A DNA stretch of 64,000 nt from CAMFLJ01 sp965279255 (GCA_965279255.1 OZ257146.1:1550001-1614000); one strand, 5' to 3'. Positions 1 through 9,546 are shown, numbered from the stretch's first letter. Program-made: numbers and translations. The notes: generated from the sequence alone by a model not told the origin.

Positions 1-672
1 TCGGCCACGGTCGTGTCCGTCCACGCCGAGACCCCCACCGCCCGCTCCATCCGGCTGGCCCTCGACGCTCCGGTCGCCCACCTGCCCGGGCAGCACTACG
101 TGGTGCGCCTCACCGCCGAGGACGGCTACACGGCCTCCCGCTCGTACTCCATCGCCTCGGCTCCCGACGAGAGCGGTGAGATCGAGCTCACCGTCGAGCT
201 GCTCCCCGACGGCGAGGTCTCACCGTTCCTGCACGAGGTGCTCGAGCCGGGCGACGTGCTCGAGGTGCGAGGCCCGCTCGGGCGCTGGTTCACCTGGGAC
301 GGCTCGTCACCGGCGCTGCTGGTGGGGGGCGGCTCCGGGGTCGTGCCGCTGATGGCCATTCTCCGCACGGCCCGGGCGACCGGCACGACCGATCTGGTGC
401 GCCTCGTCGTGTCGGTGCGCTCCCCCGGCGACCTGTACTACGCCCCCGAGATGGTCGGGCCCGAGGTCACCGTCGTCCACACCCGGGTGGCCGCACCCGG
501 CGATCCCCGGCCCGCCGGGCGCCTCACCGCCGCCGACCTCGGCCCGGTCGCTCCCGGCACCACGGTGTACCTCTGCGGTTCGGGTGGCTTCGTCGAGCAC
601 GCGTCGGCCCTGCTCCTCGACCTCGGGGTCGAGGCCGGCGCCGTCCGCGTCGAGCGCTTCGGCCCCAGCTGA
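1..672 (+). CDS. FAD-binding oxidoreductase, FNR superfamily (5' end cut by window)
   Basis: This is a ferredoxin-NADP-reductase-fold electron-transfer protein; the frame is open from base 1, so the true start lies outside the window. The flavin-binding motif RSYSIAS, the NAD(P)-binding GGGSGVVPL stretch and the C-terminal CGSGGFVEHA / RVERFGPS ending are all visible. There is no plant-type 2Fe-2S domain after the reductase fold. Proteins with this ending are often encoded next to a sulfite-oxidase-like molybdoenzyme in actinobacteria (family knowledge); such a partner would lie to the left of the window. It converges on the next gene with 17 bases between them. Confidence 0.85.
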   Translation, partial: SATVVSVHAETPTARSIRLALDAPVAHLPGQHYVVRLTAEDGYTASRSYSIASAPDESGEIELTVELLPDGEVSPFLHEVLEPGDVLEVRGPLGRWFTWDGSSPALLVGGGSGVVPLMAILRTARATGTTDLVRLVVSVRSPGDLYYAPEMVGPEVTVVHTRVAAPGDPRPAGRLTAADLGPVAPGTTVYLCGSGGFVEHASALLLDLGVEAGAVRVERFGPS

Positions 673-689
673 CGCCGGCCTCCTACCGC

Positions 690-1511
690 TCAGGTGGGAT
701 TGCCCTCGGCGTCGCACAGCTCGGGCAGGTCGAGGTTCAGCTCGGTGGTGAGCTGGTCCATCTGCTGCAGCGTCTGCTCCATCGCCGTGGGCTTCAGGCT
801 GCCCGCTCCCGGGTTGTAGGGCTGGTCGAGGAACAGCACGAGCAGCAGCCCGGCCACCAACGTGGCCGTCACCGTGGCGATGAGGACGGACTGGACCGTC
901 GCCCCCTCGCCGCTGTCGGCGAAGAGGAACACGAAGATCCACACGATGCCCCCGCTGATGATGAGGACGAACCACAGCGGCGCGGGAATGACACCGTTCT
1001 CGCCCAGTGCCCGTTCCTCACGCGCCTGCTCGCGCTCGGACCGCTGGTCGAGCCACTTCGAGTAGGCGGCCTCCTCGTCGGCGTTGGTGGTGCGCACCCC
1101 CTCGATGGTGACGAAGAGGTCGGTGTCCCACTCGTTGAGGCCCAGTACCTCGCCCCGGGCCATGGCCGGCCACTCCTGGCTCACCACCGACCGGGCGTAG
1201 CACCGCAGCTGGGACGACAGCTCGGGCCCTACCACCGGAGGCAGCAGCTGCGCGGTCTCGAACTGCTGCATCGTCACCTGCGCCTCGATCTCGGCGCTGG
1301 AGCTCGACTTGTCGTAGCTGCCGAAGGCGAAGAACACCACGAAGGCGAACAGCACGGCGAAGGAGGTGGCGAGGATCGTGAACACGCCGACGGCCCGCCC
1401 GGTGTCGCCGAAGTGGCCGCCGTGGGGCGACCACCGCCGCACCATGAGCAGAGCGCCGACGGCCGCCGCGCTGGCGCCGACGACGATCAGGGTGCTGAGG
1501 AGGATGTTCAC
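690..1511 (-). CDS. DUF4239-like four-helix membrane protein
   Basis: A 273-residue integral membrane protein with two hydrophobic helices at the N-terminus, a charged central region of about 120 residues and two more helices near residues 170-225, the layout of DUF4239 (bestrophin-like) proteins. The function of this family is not established. I chose the GTG at 1511 because the downstream protein opens with a membrane helix; the longer frame upstream is low-complexity and overlaps the neighbouring gene. A clear paralogue sits at 54535-55374, sharing RRWSPHGGHF, the QFETAQLLPP-type stretch, PAPLWF and the proline-rich tail. Confidence 0.7.
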   Translation of the reverse strand: MNILLSTLIVVGASAAAVGALLMVRRWSPHGGHFGDTGRAVGVFTILATSFAVLFAFVVFFAFGSYDKSSSSAEIEAQVTMQQFETAQLLPPVVGPELSSQLRCYARSVVSQEWPAMARGEVLGLNEWDTDLFVTIEGVRTTNADEEAAYSKWLDQRSEREQAREERALGENGVIPAPLWFVLIISGGIVWIFVFLFADSGEGATVQSVLIATVTATLVAGLLLVLFLDQPYNPGAGSLKPTAMEQTLQQMDQLTTELNLDLPELCDAEGNPT

Positions 1512-1572
1512 CGCTGCACCTCGGTGCGGCCGGGCCCGGGACCGGAGCGGCGGGCGAGCACCGGCCGCCGGT

Positions 1573-2898
1573 TCACGTGAGGAGCTTGGCCTTGGCCGAC
1601 GCGAACTCGGCGTCGTCGAGCTTGCCGCTGTCGTGGAGCTGGGCGAGGCGCTCGAGCTGGCCGGCGTGGTCGTCGGCCGAGCCGCCGGAGCCGCCGGAGC
1701 CATGACCGCCACCGATGCCCTTGACCGACGAGGTCACCGAGCCCCAGGCCGAGGCCAGCTTGTCGCGGGCACCACCGAGGGAGCCGCCGAGCTCGGCGTC
1801 CGGGAACTCGACCATGGTGCGGCGCCGAAGGGCCCAGATGCCGAGGCCGAGCACGATGGCGAGGCCGAGGGCGGAGGGCCAGGTCTGCAGCGCCGGGACC
1901 GGGGCCCAGAGGAGCAGCACGAGGTAGATGCCGGCGGCGACGGCGGCCACGGCCTCCCAGCGCAGGTTCAGCACCGGGGCGAGGGTGCGGCGCAGCCACA
2001 CCGCGACCCGGGTCGGGCCGGCGATGATGCAGCCGAGCACGATCACCAGGCCCCACGTGAAGATGGTCCAGGCCAACGTCGTGAGCAGCGCGCTGCCGAT
2101 GGCGTAGGCGGCCTTCACCGCCGGCTTGAGCGTGGGGTCGCTGAGCATGGAGAGCACGTAGTTGCCGGTGAGGCGCCGGGTGATCCCGATGAACAGCCCG
2201 ACGGCGACCACCGTCCAGCCCACGTTGCGGAACGTGCGGCGCCGGGCGCCCTTGGCCAGGAACACGGCGAGGCCGTAGAGCGCCACGACGAGCACGAAGA
2301 GCAGGATGCTCATCCACTTGAGCGCCTTGACGGCGGTCTGGGCGGCCTTGAGCTGGTCGGACTTGGCCAGCACGATGTTGCCGGCGTCGGACGGGATCTT
2401 GTCGAGCAGCGCCGAGGGGAGCCCGAGGTCCTCACCGAGGGCGGTGACCAGCTTGCCCAGCTCGAGGGTGACGGTGCCGCCGGTGGTAGAGACGTAGTTG
2501 GCCTTGTCCTCCAGGATGGCCACGAGCTTCTCGTGGGCGACCCGGTTGGCGTTGCTCCAGAGCTTCTGGAAGCGAGGCGTGGCGATGAGCTTCTCGACGG
2601 CGACCGTGGCCGGCTCGCGCAGGGCGGCCGACAGCGGGCCGGCGAGACCCGAGAGGTCGGTCGGCAGCTTCTCGGCGAAGAACTCCTGGACGTCGACGTT
2701 GGCGTAGAGCTGGTCGACGACGTAGGTCGAGAGCGCCGCCTGGATGGCAGGGTCCTGCAGCACCTCGTCGGCGGCCTTCACCCAGTTGTCGGTGTCGAGC
2801 GCCTGGCGCTTCACCCACACCGAGGCCGTCGTGGTGAACAGCAGCAGGGCCGCCACCACGATGAGGGCCCAGACACCGATCGCACGCTTCTTCGTCAT
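1573..2898 (-). CDS. Multi-pass membrane protein with C-terminal SHOCT domain
   Basis: A 441-residue membrane protein. It opens with a signal-anchor helix, continues with an extracytoplasmic helical region of about 200 residues, then four or five membrane helices, and ends in a glycine/serine linker followed by a short SHOCT-type helical domain (LERLAQLHDSGKLDDAEF). SHOCT domains are oligomerisation or membrane-association modules; the overall function is unknown. The ATG at 2898 has a GGTGGAG ribosome site just upstream and is preferred to the GTG three codons earlier. It is followed 61 bases downstream, on the same strand, by the DUF4239-like gene, so the two may form an operon. It diverges from the DapB-like gene at 3011. 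Confidence 0.7.
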   Translation of the reverse strand: MTKKRAIGVWALIVVAALLLFTTTASVWVKRQALDTDNWVKAADEVLQDPAIQAALSTYVVDQLYANVDVQEFFAEKLPTDLSGLAGPLSAALREPATVAVEKLIATPRFQKLWSNANRVAHEKLVAILEDKANYVSTTGGTVTLELGKLVTALGEDLGLPSALLDKIPSDAGNIVLAKSDQLKAAQTAVKALKWMSILLFVLVVALYGLAVFLAKGARRRTFRNVGWTVVAVGLFIGITRRLTGNYVLSMLSDPTLKPAVKAAYAIGSALLTTLAWTIFTWGLVIVLGCIIAGPTRVAVWLRRTLAPVLNLRWEAVAAVAAGIYLVLLLWAPVPALQTWPSALGLAIVLGLGIWALRRRTMVEFPDAELGGSLGGARDKLASAWGSVTSSVKGIGGGHGSGGSGGSADDHAGQLERLAQLHDSGKLDDAEFASAKAKLLT

Positions 2899-3010
2899 CC
2901 GCTCCACCTGACTCGATCCATCGTGACCTCAGTCTTGTCTGTCACACGGGACGTGGTGACGGATCCCCCCGTTGGGGTGAGACCGGCGGTGCCCGCCGTC
3001 ACCGGGCAGG

Positions 3011-4090
3011 ATGACGGCCATGACCCTCCGTGTGATCCAGTTCTCGACCGGCAACGTGGGCGTCCACTCCCTTCGGGCGATCATCGAGAACCCGACCCTC
3101 GAACTGGTCGGCGTGCACGCGGCCAGCCCGTCGAAGGTGGGCCGCGACGCCGCCGAGCTGTGCGGGCTGGAGACCCCGACCGGGGTCATCGCCACCGACG
3201 ACCTCGAGGCGCTGGTGGCCCTGGGCGCCGACTGCGTGGTCTACACGGCCCTCGGGGAGGAGCGGCCGCACGAGGCGCTGGCCGAGCTCGTCGCGTTCCT
3301 CGAGGCCGGCACCAACGTGGTGTCCACCTCGCTCGTGTGGCTGGTGTACCCACCGGCCGCCGACGCCTGGCTGCGGGAGCCGCTCGAGGCCGCGTGCCTC
3401 CGCGGGGGCACGACGCTGTACGTCAACGGCATCGACCCGGGCTTCTCCGGCGACATGCTGCCGTTCGCCGCCCTGAGCCTCACGACCCGGGCCGATCGCA
3501 TCCACGTCCAGGAGATCTGCGACTACGGCAGCTACGACGATGCCGAGTTCACCGGCGCCAGCTTCGGCTTCGGGGCCTCGCCGGACGAGTTGCCGATGCT
3601 CTTCATCCCCGGCGTGCTCACCAGCGTCTTCGGCGGTGCCGTGCACATGCTGGCCGACGAGCTCGACGTGGAGCTCGACGCGGTCCGTGACTGGTCCGAG
3701 GTCTGGACCGCCGTCGAGCCCATCGACTGCACGATGATGCACGTCGACCCGGGCAGGGTGGCCGCCGTGCGCTTCGCCGTCGAAGGGGTGGTCGACGGCG
3801 AGCCGGTGATCGTCGTCGAGCACGTCAACCGGCTCACCTCCGCCGCGGCACCCGACTGGCCCCACCCGCCCGACGGCAAGCCCGGCGTGCACCGGGTGGT
3901 GGTCAGCGGCCATCCGGGCGTCGAGATCAACACCCACGTGGGGCTCGGCCTGATGGACCACAACATCGCCGGGGTCATCGCCACCGGGGCCAAGGTGGTC
4001 AACGCCATCCCCGCCGTGTGCGCGGCCGAGCCGGGCCTCGTGGCCCTGCGCGACCTGCCGATCTCGCAGGTGGCCGGGCTGATGGCCTGA
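3011..4090 (+). CDS. Dihydrodipicolinate-reductase-like NAD(P)H-dependent dehydrogenase
   Basis: A 359-residue protein with an N-terminal Rossmann fold (FSTGNVGVHSLRAI) as in DapB_N-domain proteins and 2,4-diaminopentanoate dehydrogenases. It is longer than true DapB, so it is unlikely to be the lysine-pathway enzyme. Relatives are abundant in mycobacteria and other actinobacteria near lipid and xenobiotic catabolism genes, where the substrate is unknown. The ATG at 3011 is used; an ATG three codons later is also possible. It converges on the phosphotransferase gene at 4119. Confidence 0.75.
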   Translation: MTAMTLRVIQFSTGNVGVHSLRAIIENPTLELVGVHAASPSKVGRDAAELCGLETPTGVIATDDLEALVALGADCVVYTALGEERPHEALAELVAFLEAGTNVVSTSLVWLVYPPAADAWLREPLEAACLRGGTTLYVNGIDPGFSGDMLPFAALSLTTRADRIHVQEICDYGSYDDAEFTGASFGFGASPDELPMLFIPGVLTSVFGGAVHMLADELDVELDAVRDWSEVWTAVEPIDCTMMHVDPGRVAAVRFAVEGVVDGEPVIVVEHVNRLTSAAAPDWPHPPDGKPGVHRVVVSGHPGVEINTHVGLGLMDHNIAGVIATGAKVVNAIPAVCAAEPGLVALRDLPISQVAGLMA

Positions 4091-4106
4091 GCCCGGCCGC
4101 GGCCGG

Positions 4107-4128
4107 CGCCGCCGACGGCTAGGCGGCG
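4107..4128. terminator. Possible bidirectional terminator hairpin
   Basis: A 7-bp perfect stem (CGCCGCC / GGCGGCG) with an 8-base loop lies between two convergent stop codons and runs into the 3' end of the minus-strand gene. A separate tight palindrome, CCGGCCGCGGCCGG, lies at 4093-4106. There is no T-run. Confidence 0.35.
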
Positions 4129-5231
4129 AAGACCGACGGGTCGGCGTCGAGGCCGCTGGCGGCGAGCGCGGCCACGACGTCGAGGTCCTCGAGCGACGCC
4201 TCGGCCCGGGCCAGGAAGGCGTCCGCGAACACGGCCCGCTCCGGGGTGCGCGACGACTCGAAGGTGACGACCTGGCACGAGGCCGGCACGTTGTAGGCGG
4301 CCTGGACCCGGTGCATGGCCCAGGCGTCGCTGAGGGCGATCTCCGGCCCCCCGGCGGCGGCCAGGGCCTCGACGTAGAGGTGGAGCAGGTCGACCTGGTT
4401 GGCCCGGCGCTCCTCGATGTCCATCGCCATGGTGAGCAGATAGCTGGCGTCACGCATGCACGACCCGGCGTTGACGATGCCCCAGTCGAGGAAGCCGACC
4501 CGGCCGTCGTCGAGGAAGAGGTTGCCGATGTGGGTGTCGCCGTGGATGACCGTGCGGGGCCCCTCGTGCCACAGGTCGTGCAGCTCGGCGGTGCGCTCGC
4601 AGTAGACCGACGACACAGCGACGAAGGCGTCGCTGAGGCGGTCGCGGTGGTTCTCGATGCCGTAGCGCAGCATGTTCTTGCCCATGTCGCCGCCCGGGCC
4701 GCGCACCGGCACCCAACCGGCTTCGGCGCCGCGCACGGCGGCGTCGGCGAAGTGGGCGTGCATGAGGGCCAGCTCCTCGAGGGCGCCGGCCACGCCGTCG
4801 GTGGGGATGCCCCAGGTGCCGTCGGAGACCAGGCACCCCTTCTCGACGAGGTCCTCGAGCACGAGCACGAACAGGCCCGTGTCGTCGTCCTCCCGGGCGA
4901 CGTGGGCCACGGGGACCCGGAGGTCGAGCGCGGGGGCGAGCTCGCGGTAGAACCGGGCCTCCATCGGGCCCATCCGGGTGGCGATGATGGCCTCCCGGCG
5001 ACCGTCGACCGGCGGCATCTTGCAGAACGCCGTGGCCGGTGCCCCCGATCGGGCCGCCGCCTCGGCGTCGGCGTAGGTGATGGAGATCAGGGCATGGGAG
5101 TTCGTCATGTCCTCCCGGGAGCGGACCTCGACCGCCTCGACCACCACACCGGGGTGGCGGTCGGCCAGGGCGGCCGTCAGCCACTCGGCATCGATGTCCT
5201 CGACCGTGGTCGGGTACCCGTCGTCGGCCAC
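4119..5231 (-). CDS. Phosphotransferase of the aminoglycoside phosphotransferase (APH) fold
   Basis: A 370-residue kinase-fold protein. The catalytic loop HGDTHIGNLF and the metal-binding FLDWG motif (Brenner motif and DFG-equivalent) are intact. This subgroup resembles the ecdysteroid-kinase-like/DUF1679-type proteins common in Acidimicrobiia and mycobacteria rather than resistance enzymes; its substrate is unknown. It starts with GTG, 5 bases after the stop of the upstream P450 gene, so the two are probably co-transcribed and translationally coupled. A role in modifying a product of the P450 is plausible but only inferred. Confidence 0.8.
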   Translation of the reverse strand: MADDGYPTTVEDIDAEWLTAALADRHPGVVVEAVEVRSREDMTNSHALISITYADAEAAARSGAPATAFCKMPPVDGRREAIIATRMGPMEARFYRELAPALDLRVPVAHVAREDDDTGLFVLVLEDLVEKGCLVSDGTWGIPTDGVAGALEELALMHAHFADAAVRGAEAGWVPVRGPGGDMGKNMLRYGIENHRDRLSDAFVAVSSVYCERTAELHDLWHEGPRTVIHGDTHIGNLFLDDGRVGFLDWGIVNAGSCMRDASYLLTMAMDIEERRANQVDLLHLYVEALAAAGGPEIALSDAWAMHRVQAAYNVPASCQVVTFESSRTPERAVFADAFLARAEASLEDLDVVAALAASGLDADPSVFAA

Positions 5232-5236
5232 GGACG

Positions 5237-6445
5237 TCAGCCCTCCGGGGTGAACTCGATGTGCACCTCGTCGTAGGCGCGGGTGAACGTGGCACCGAGC
5301 ACCTTCGGCTCGGTGCCGGGCACGAGGCGCCAGTCCGGGATGCGGCGCAGGAGCTCCTCGAACATCACCCGGATCTCGATGCGGGCGAGCGACGAGCCGA
5401 GGCAGAAGTGGGTGCCGAAGCCGAAGGCCACGTGGTGGTTGTGGGCCCGGGTGACGTCGAAGCGGTCGGCCTCGTCGAAGGCCCGCTCGTCGCGGTTCGC
5501 CGAGCCGTACATGAGCAGCACCTGGTCGCCCTCGTGGAGCTCCTTGCCCCGGAACGTGTGGTCTCGGGTGACGGTGCGCCGCATGTTGAGGATGGGGGTG
5601 ACCCAGCGGATGAACTCCTCGACGCCGGTGTCACCGAGCACCTCGGGCCGGTCGAGCAGGACCTGGCGCTGCTCGGGCTGCAGGGCGAGCTCACGGATGA
5701 TCGAGCCGATCACCGTGCGGGTGGTCTCGGCGCCACCGTCGAGCAGCAGCAGGCACTCGCTCATGATCTCGCCGTCGTTCCAGAGCCGACCGTCGACCTC
5801 GGTGGTGGCCCACAGCGAGATGAGGTCCTGCTGGGGGTTGGCCCGCCGCTCGGCGATGAGCTCCATGGTGACCCCGGCGAAGTCCATCATCGCCTCGATC
5901 ATCCGGGGGCTCTGGTCCTTGGGCATGCCGTCGGGGCTGTTCTGGCCCGACTCGAACATCGTGACCTCGGACCACTCGCGCACCTTCGGCCACAGCTCGC
6001 GCGGGTAGCCGAGCTTGTCGCCGATGGCGATGGCGGGGAGCGGCGACGCCAGCGCGGTGATCGCCTCGCAGCTGCCGGTGGCGGCGACGGCGTCGATCAG
6101 CTCGGTGACGATGCCGCGGAGGTAGTCCTCGAGCTGCTTCACCGCCCGAGGCGTGAACTGCCGGGCCACCAGCATGCGCTGGCGCTGGTGGTCGGGATCG
6201 TCGAGGTTGATCATCGACGTGTCGTCGCGCTGGTCGGTGGCCGGTCGTGAGCCCCACAGCGACGAATAGAGCGCCGTCTGCTTCTCGACCTCGACCACGT
6301 CCTCGTAGCGCGACACGCCCCAGATGCGGTGGGCGGCGTCCCAGTGCACCGGGTCGTTGTCGCGCAGCCACCGGTAGGCGGCGTACGGGTCGACGTAGAA
6401 CTGCGGGTCGAGCAGGTTGATCGTCGGCGCGTCGATGGTCGTCAT
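5237..6445 (-). CDS. Cytochrome P450
   Basis: A 402-residue soluble bacterial P450, the usual length of class I enzymes. It shows the I-helix oxygen-binding motif GGAETTR, the K-helix ExxR motif (EEFIRW) and the haem-ligand loop FGFGTHFCLGSS, with the cysteine near residue 345. Such enzymes hydroxylate hydrophobic substrates using an external ferredoxin and reductase; neither lies next to it. The ATG at 6445 has a GGGGGAG ribosome site nearby. It is the first gene of a probable two-gene operon with the phosphotransferase and diverges from the flavin monooxygenase. Confidence 0.92.
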   Translation of the reverse strand: MTTIDAPTINLLDPQFYVDPYAAYRWLRDNDPVHWDAAHRIWGVSRYEDVVEVEKQTALYSSLWGSRPATDQRDDTSMINLDDPDHQRQRMLVARQFTPRAVKQLEDYLRGIVTELIDAVAATGSCEAITALASPLPAIAIGDKLGYPRELWPKVREWSEVTMFESGQNSPDGMPKDQSPRMIEAMMDFAGVTMELIAERRANPQQDLISLWATTEVDGRLWNDGEIMSECLLLLDGGAETTRTVIGSIIRELALQPEQRQVLLDRPEVLGDTGVEEFIRWVTPILNMRRTVTRDHTFRGKELHEGDQVLLMYGSANRDERAFDEADRFDVTRAHNHHVAFGFGTHFCLGSSLARIEIRVMFEELLRRIPDWRLVPGTEPKVLGATFTRAYDEVHIEFTPEG

Positions 6446-6604
6446 CGTTCTCCCCCAGGGTCGTGCGGCCACGGCCCGGAGAGTGTCGCGCAGTCGCTGT
6501 CGGTGGGGCGTGCCGCGCGCAGGCCGGCGCGATGGGACCTTCGTCGCTTGCACCCCGACGGCGAGCGGGGTTGGCTGAGAACCCACGACACAGGGGGATG
6601 CACC

Positions 6605-8221
6605 GTGGACACCACCATCGAGCGCGAGGTCGACGCCGTCGTCGTCGGGGCCGGGTTCTCCGGCCTCTACATGCTCCACCGCCTCCGGGGCCTCGGGCTC
6701 ACGACGCAGGTGTTCGACGCCGCGGCCGACGTCGGCGGCACCTGGTGGTGGAACCGCTACCCCGGCGCCCGCTGCGACATCGAGTCGATGGACTACTCGT
6801 ACTCGTTCGACCCCGAGCTCGAGCAGGAGTGGACCTGGAGCGAGCGCTACGCCACCCAGCCCGAGATCCTCGCCTACGCCGCCCACGTCGCCGACCGGTT
6901 CGACCTGCGCCGCGACATCCGCTTCGAGACCAGGGTGACCCGCGCCGAGTGGGGCCACGACGCCCAGCGCTGGTCGGTCGAGACCGACCGGGGCGACCGG
7001 TTGTCGGCCCACCACCTGATCATGGCCGTGGGGTGCCTCTCGGCCGCCCAGCGGCCCGAGATCGACGGCATCGACTCCTTCCACGGGCCCGAGTACCACA
7101 CCGGTGAGTGGCCCCATGAAGGCGTCGACTTCAGCGGGCAGCGCGTCGGGGTGATCGGCACGGGCTCCTCGGGCATCCAGTCGATCCCGCTCATCGCCGA
7201 GCAGGCGGCCCACGTCACCGTCTTCCAGCGCACGCCGAACTACGCCATCCCCGCCAGGAACGCGCCCCTCGAACCGGCCTTCATCGCCGACCGCAAGGCG
7301 AACTACCGCACCCACCGCGAGGTGCTGCGGCGCGAGACCCACGGCGGCGTCGTGGTGCCCCCGGCCACCGAGTCCGTCCTCGCCGTCGACCCGGACGAGC
7401 GGGAGCGCCACTTCACCGAGCGGTGGGAGTCGGGCACGCTGTTCGGCCTGCTGTCGTCGTACAACGACCTGATGATCGACCGCGACGCCAACGCCACCGC
7501 GGCCGAGTTCGTGCACGACCGGATCCGCGAGATCGTCGCCGACCCGGCGGTGGCCGAGAAGCTCGTGCCCACGACCTACCCGTTCGGCACCAAGCGGGTC
7601 TGCCTCGACACCGGCTACTACGCCACCTACAACCGCGAGAACGTCACCCTGGTCGACCTGCAGGACACGCCGATCGAGGCCATCGTGCCCGAGGGCGTGC
7701 GCACCACCGACGGCGTGCACGAGCTCGACGCCCTGGTGTTCGCCACCGGCTTCGACGCCATGACCGGCGCGCTGCTGGCCCCGGACATCGTCGGCGAGGG
7801 CGGCGTCGTGCTGCGCGACAAGTGGGCCGCAGGGCCGCGCACCTACCTGGGCCTCGCCACCGCCGGCTTCCCGAACCTGTTCACCATCACCGGCCCCGGC
7901 AGCCCGTCGGTGATGACCAACATGCTCGTCTCCATCGAGCAGCACGTGGAGTGGGTGTCGGACTGCATCGCCCACATGGAGGCCGAGCACCTCGGCTCGG
8001 TCGAGGCCGACGTCGCCGCCGAGGACGAGTGGGTCGAGCACGTGAGCACGGTCGCCGCCTTCACCCTCTACCCCGAGGGGAACTCCTGGTACATGGGGGC
8101 CAACGTGCCGGGCAAGCCCCGCGTGTTCATGCCCTACATCGGCGGGGTCGGTCCCTACCGCCAGATCTGCGACGACGTGGTGGCCGACGGCTACCGCGGC
8201 TTCACCTTCCGGCCCGCCTGA
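6605..8221 (+). CDS. Flavin-containing monooxygenase, Baeyer-Villiger type
   Basis: A 538-residue class B flavoprotein. It has an FAD-binding GAGFSG motif near residue 15, a second Rossmann motif (GTGSSG) for NADPH near residue 183, and the Baeyer-Villiger fingerprint FHGPEYHTGEWPH (FxGxxxHxxxW) near residue 158. Length and motifs match cyclohexanone/phenylacetone-type monooxygenases, which insert oxygen next to a ketone to give esters or lactones. The GTG at 6605 follows a GGGGG ribosome site and places the Rossmann motif at the usual distance. The divergent P450 makes a shared oxidative pathway attractive, but the substrate cannot be read from sequence. Confidence 0.9.
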   Translation: MDTTIEREVDAVVVGAGFSGLYMLHRLRGLGLTTQVFDAAADVGGTWWWNRYPGARCDIESMDYSYSFDPELEQEWTWSERYATQPEILAYAAHVADRFDLRRDIRFETRVTRAEWGHDAQRWSVETDRGDRLSAHHLIMAVGCLSAAQRPEIDGIDSFHGPEYHTGEWPHEGVDFSGQRVGVIGTGSSGIQSIPLIAEQAAHVTVFQRTPNYAIPARNAPLEPAFIADRKANYRTHREVLRRETHGGVVVPPATESVLAVDPDERERHFTERWESGTLFGLLSSYNDLMIDRDANATAAEFVHDRIREIVADPAVAEKLVPTTYPFGTKRVCLDTGYYATYNRENVTLVDLQDTPIEAIVPEGVRTTDGVHELDALVFATGFDAMTGALLAPDIVGEGGVVLRDKWAAGPRTYLGLATAGFPNLFTITGPGSPSVMTNMLVSIEQHVEWVSDCIAHMEAEHLGSVEADVAAEDEWVEHVSTVAAFTLYPEGNSWYMGANVPGKPRVFMPYIGGVGPYRQICDDVVADGYRGFTFRPA

Positions 8222-8253
8222 CCCGCCCTTCCACCGCCCGATCCCGGACGCGA

Positions 8254-8279
8254 CGACGCCCGGCCGGAGCCGGGCGTCG
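8254..8279. terminator. Bidirectional terminator hairpin
   Basis: A perfect 11-bp stem (CGACGCCCGGC / GCCGGGCGTCG) closed by a CGGA tetraloop lies in the 85-base gap between convergent genes. There is no T-run, as is common in high-GC actinobacteria. Confidence 0.7.
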
Positions 8280-8306
8280 GGACAGCTGAGGGCCGGAGCC
8301 AGTCGG

Positions 8307-9509
8307 CTAGTAGTTCAGACGGCCGTAGCCGGTGGCGGGCTTCCACCAACCGTCGAGCTGGGTCACGTTCACGCCGCCGCCGGAGCCGAAGGCGTGCACG
8401 ATCTGGTTGCCGCCCATGTAGATCGCCACGTGCTCGGAACCGCCGCCGCCCCAGAAGACGAGGTCGCCGGGCTGGAGCTGCGAGCGGGAGATGCGGGTGG
8501 ACATGGCGTACTGGGCGCCGCTGTAGTGCGGCAGCCCGGGCACGCCGGCCTGGGCGTAGGCCCAGGCCACGAGGCCCGAGCAGTCGAAGTCGATGGGGCC
8601 GGAGGCACCCCAGACGTAGTCACCGACGCCGACACGGCTGAGGGCGGCGTTGATGGCGCCGGAGGCGCCGTGGCCCACGGGCGGCGGGCTCGGGTTGCTC
8701 GGCACCACGACGGAGCCACCGCCGGCCTTGGCCCCGACCCGCTGGGCCGAGCCACCGGTCGTGGGTGCGGGCGTAGCGGCCTGTTGGCGGGCGGCGGCGG
8801 CGTCGGAGGCCGCCTTGGCTTCCTGGGCCCGACGGGCCTGCTCGGCGGAGACCAGGGTCTGGAGCTCGCCCTGGACCTTGGCGTTCACGGCCTTCTGGTC
8901 GGCGACGGCCTTGCTGGCGGCCGACTCGAGCTGGCGCATCTCCTCAGCCTTCGCGTCGACCTCCTTCTGGGCGGCGTCGAGGCGGGCCTTGTCGTCCTCG
9001 GCCTTCTGCTGGGCGGCCGAGAGCGAGTCGACGGCGTCGCGCATGTCGCCGGTGCGGGTCTCGAGGTAGGACTTCTTCTGCAGCCCGGCGTTGGCGTCGC
9101 TGGTGAGGAAGGCGTCGAGCTCGGGGCTGTCGTTGCCGTTCTGGTAGGCCTCGACGGCCACCTTGCGCACGTCGTCGCGGCGCTGGTCGAGCTCGGCGTT
9201 GGTCTGGTCGAGCAGGGCCTGGGCCTCGTTGACCTTCGCCTCGGCCTGCGACCGCTGGTACCTGACCTGCTCGGCCTGAGCGGCGACGTCCATCTGGCGG
9301 GCCTGCAGGGCGTCGAGCTGGTCGGCGACCTTGGCGGCCTCCGCCTGCTTGTCGCCGATCTGGTCGGCACCCGCGGTGGGCATCAGGGCGGTGGCGCCGA
9401 CGAGCAGGCCGGCAGCGACGAAGACAGCCGTCGCGCCACGCCGAGTCGTCGTCAACCGCCGTGGGGTGGCCTTCTGAGAGGTCCCTCGATCACGCTGCAG
9501 CCAAGACAT
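8307..9509 (-). CDS. Secreted NlpC/P60 peptidoglycan endopeptidase with coiled-coil N-terminus
   Basis: A 400-residue cell-wall hydrolase of the RipA/PcsB kind. An N-terminal signal peptide (twin arginine-rich start, hydrophobic stretch about residues 25-45) is followed by about 190 residues of heptad-rich coiled coil, a Ser/Ala/Gly linker, and a C-terminal NlpC/P60 domain. The catalytic cysteine is in DCSGLV near residue 309 and the histidine in SEHVAIY near residue 360. These enzymes cleave the D-Glu-meso-DAP bond in stem peptides; the coiled coil probably keeps the domain autoinhibited until a partner such as FtsEX-like machinery activates it (family knowledge). It lies downstream of the CoA-transferase gene on the same strand with 37 bases between. 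Confidence 0.9.
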   Translation of the reverse strand: MSWLQRDRGTSQKATPRRLTTTRRGATAVFVAAGLLVGATALMPTAGADQIGDKQAEAAKVADQLDALQARQMDVAAQAEQVRYQRSQAEAKVNEAQALLDQTNAELDQRRDDVRKVAVEAYQNGNDSPELDAFLTSDANAGLQKKSYLETRTGDMRDAVDSLSAAQQKAEDDKARLDAAQKEVDAKAEEMRQLESAASKAVADQKAVNAKVQGELQTLVSAEQARRAQEAKAASDAAAARQQAATPAPTTGGSAQRVGAKAGGGSVVVPSNPSPPPVGHGASGAINAALSRVGVGDYVWGASGPIDFDCSGLVAWAYAQAGVPGLPHYSGAQYAMSTRISRSQLQPGDLVFWGGGGSEHVAIYMGGNQIVHAFGSGGGVNVTQLDGWWKPATGYGRLNY

Positions 9510-9546
9510 GTTGCGGAATCTTTACAGACGGGTGTCCCCGCCGCAA

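Noticed and set aside
6553..6595. GGCTGAGA...ACCC resembling part of a TPP riboswitch before the flavin monooxygenase
   Set aside because: The conserved ACCTGAT segment and the second helix are absent, and the gene is unrelated to thiamin. It is more simply a chance match with small hairpins.
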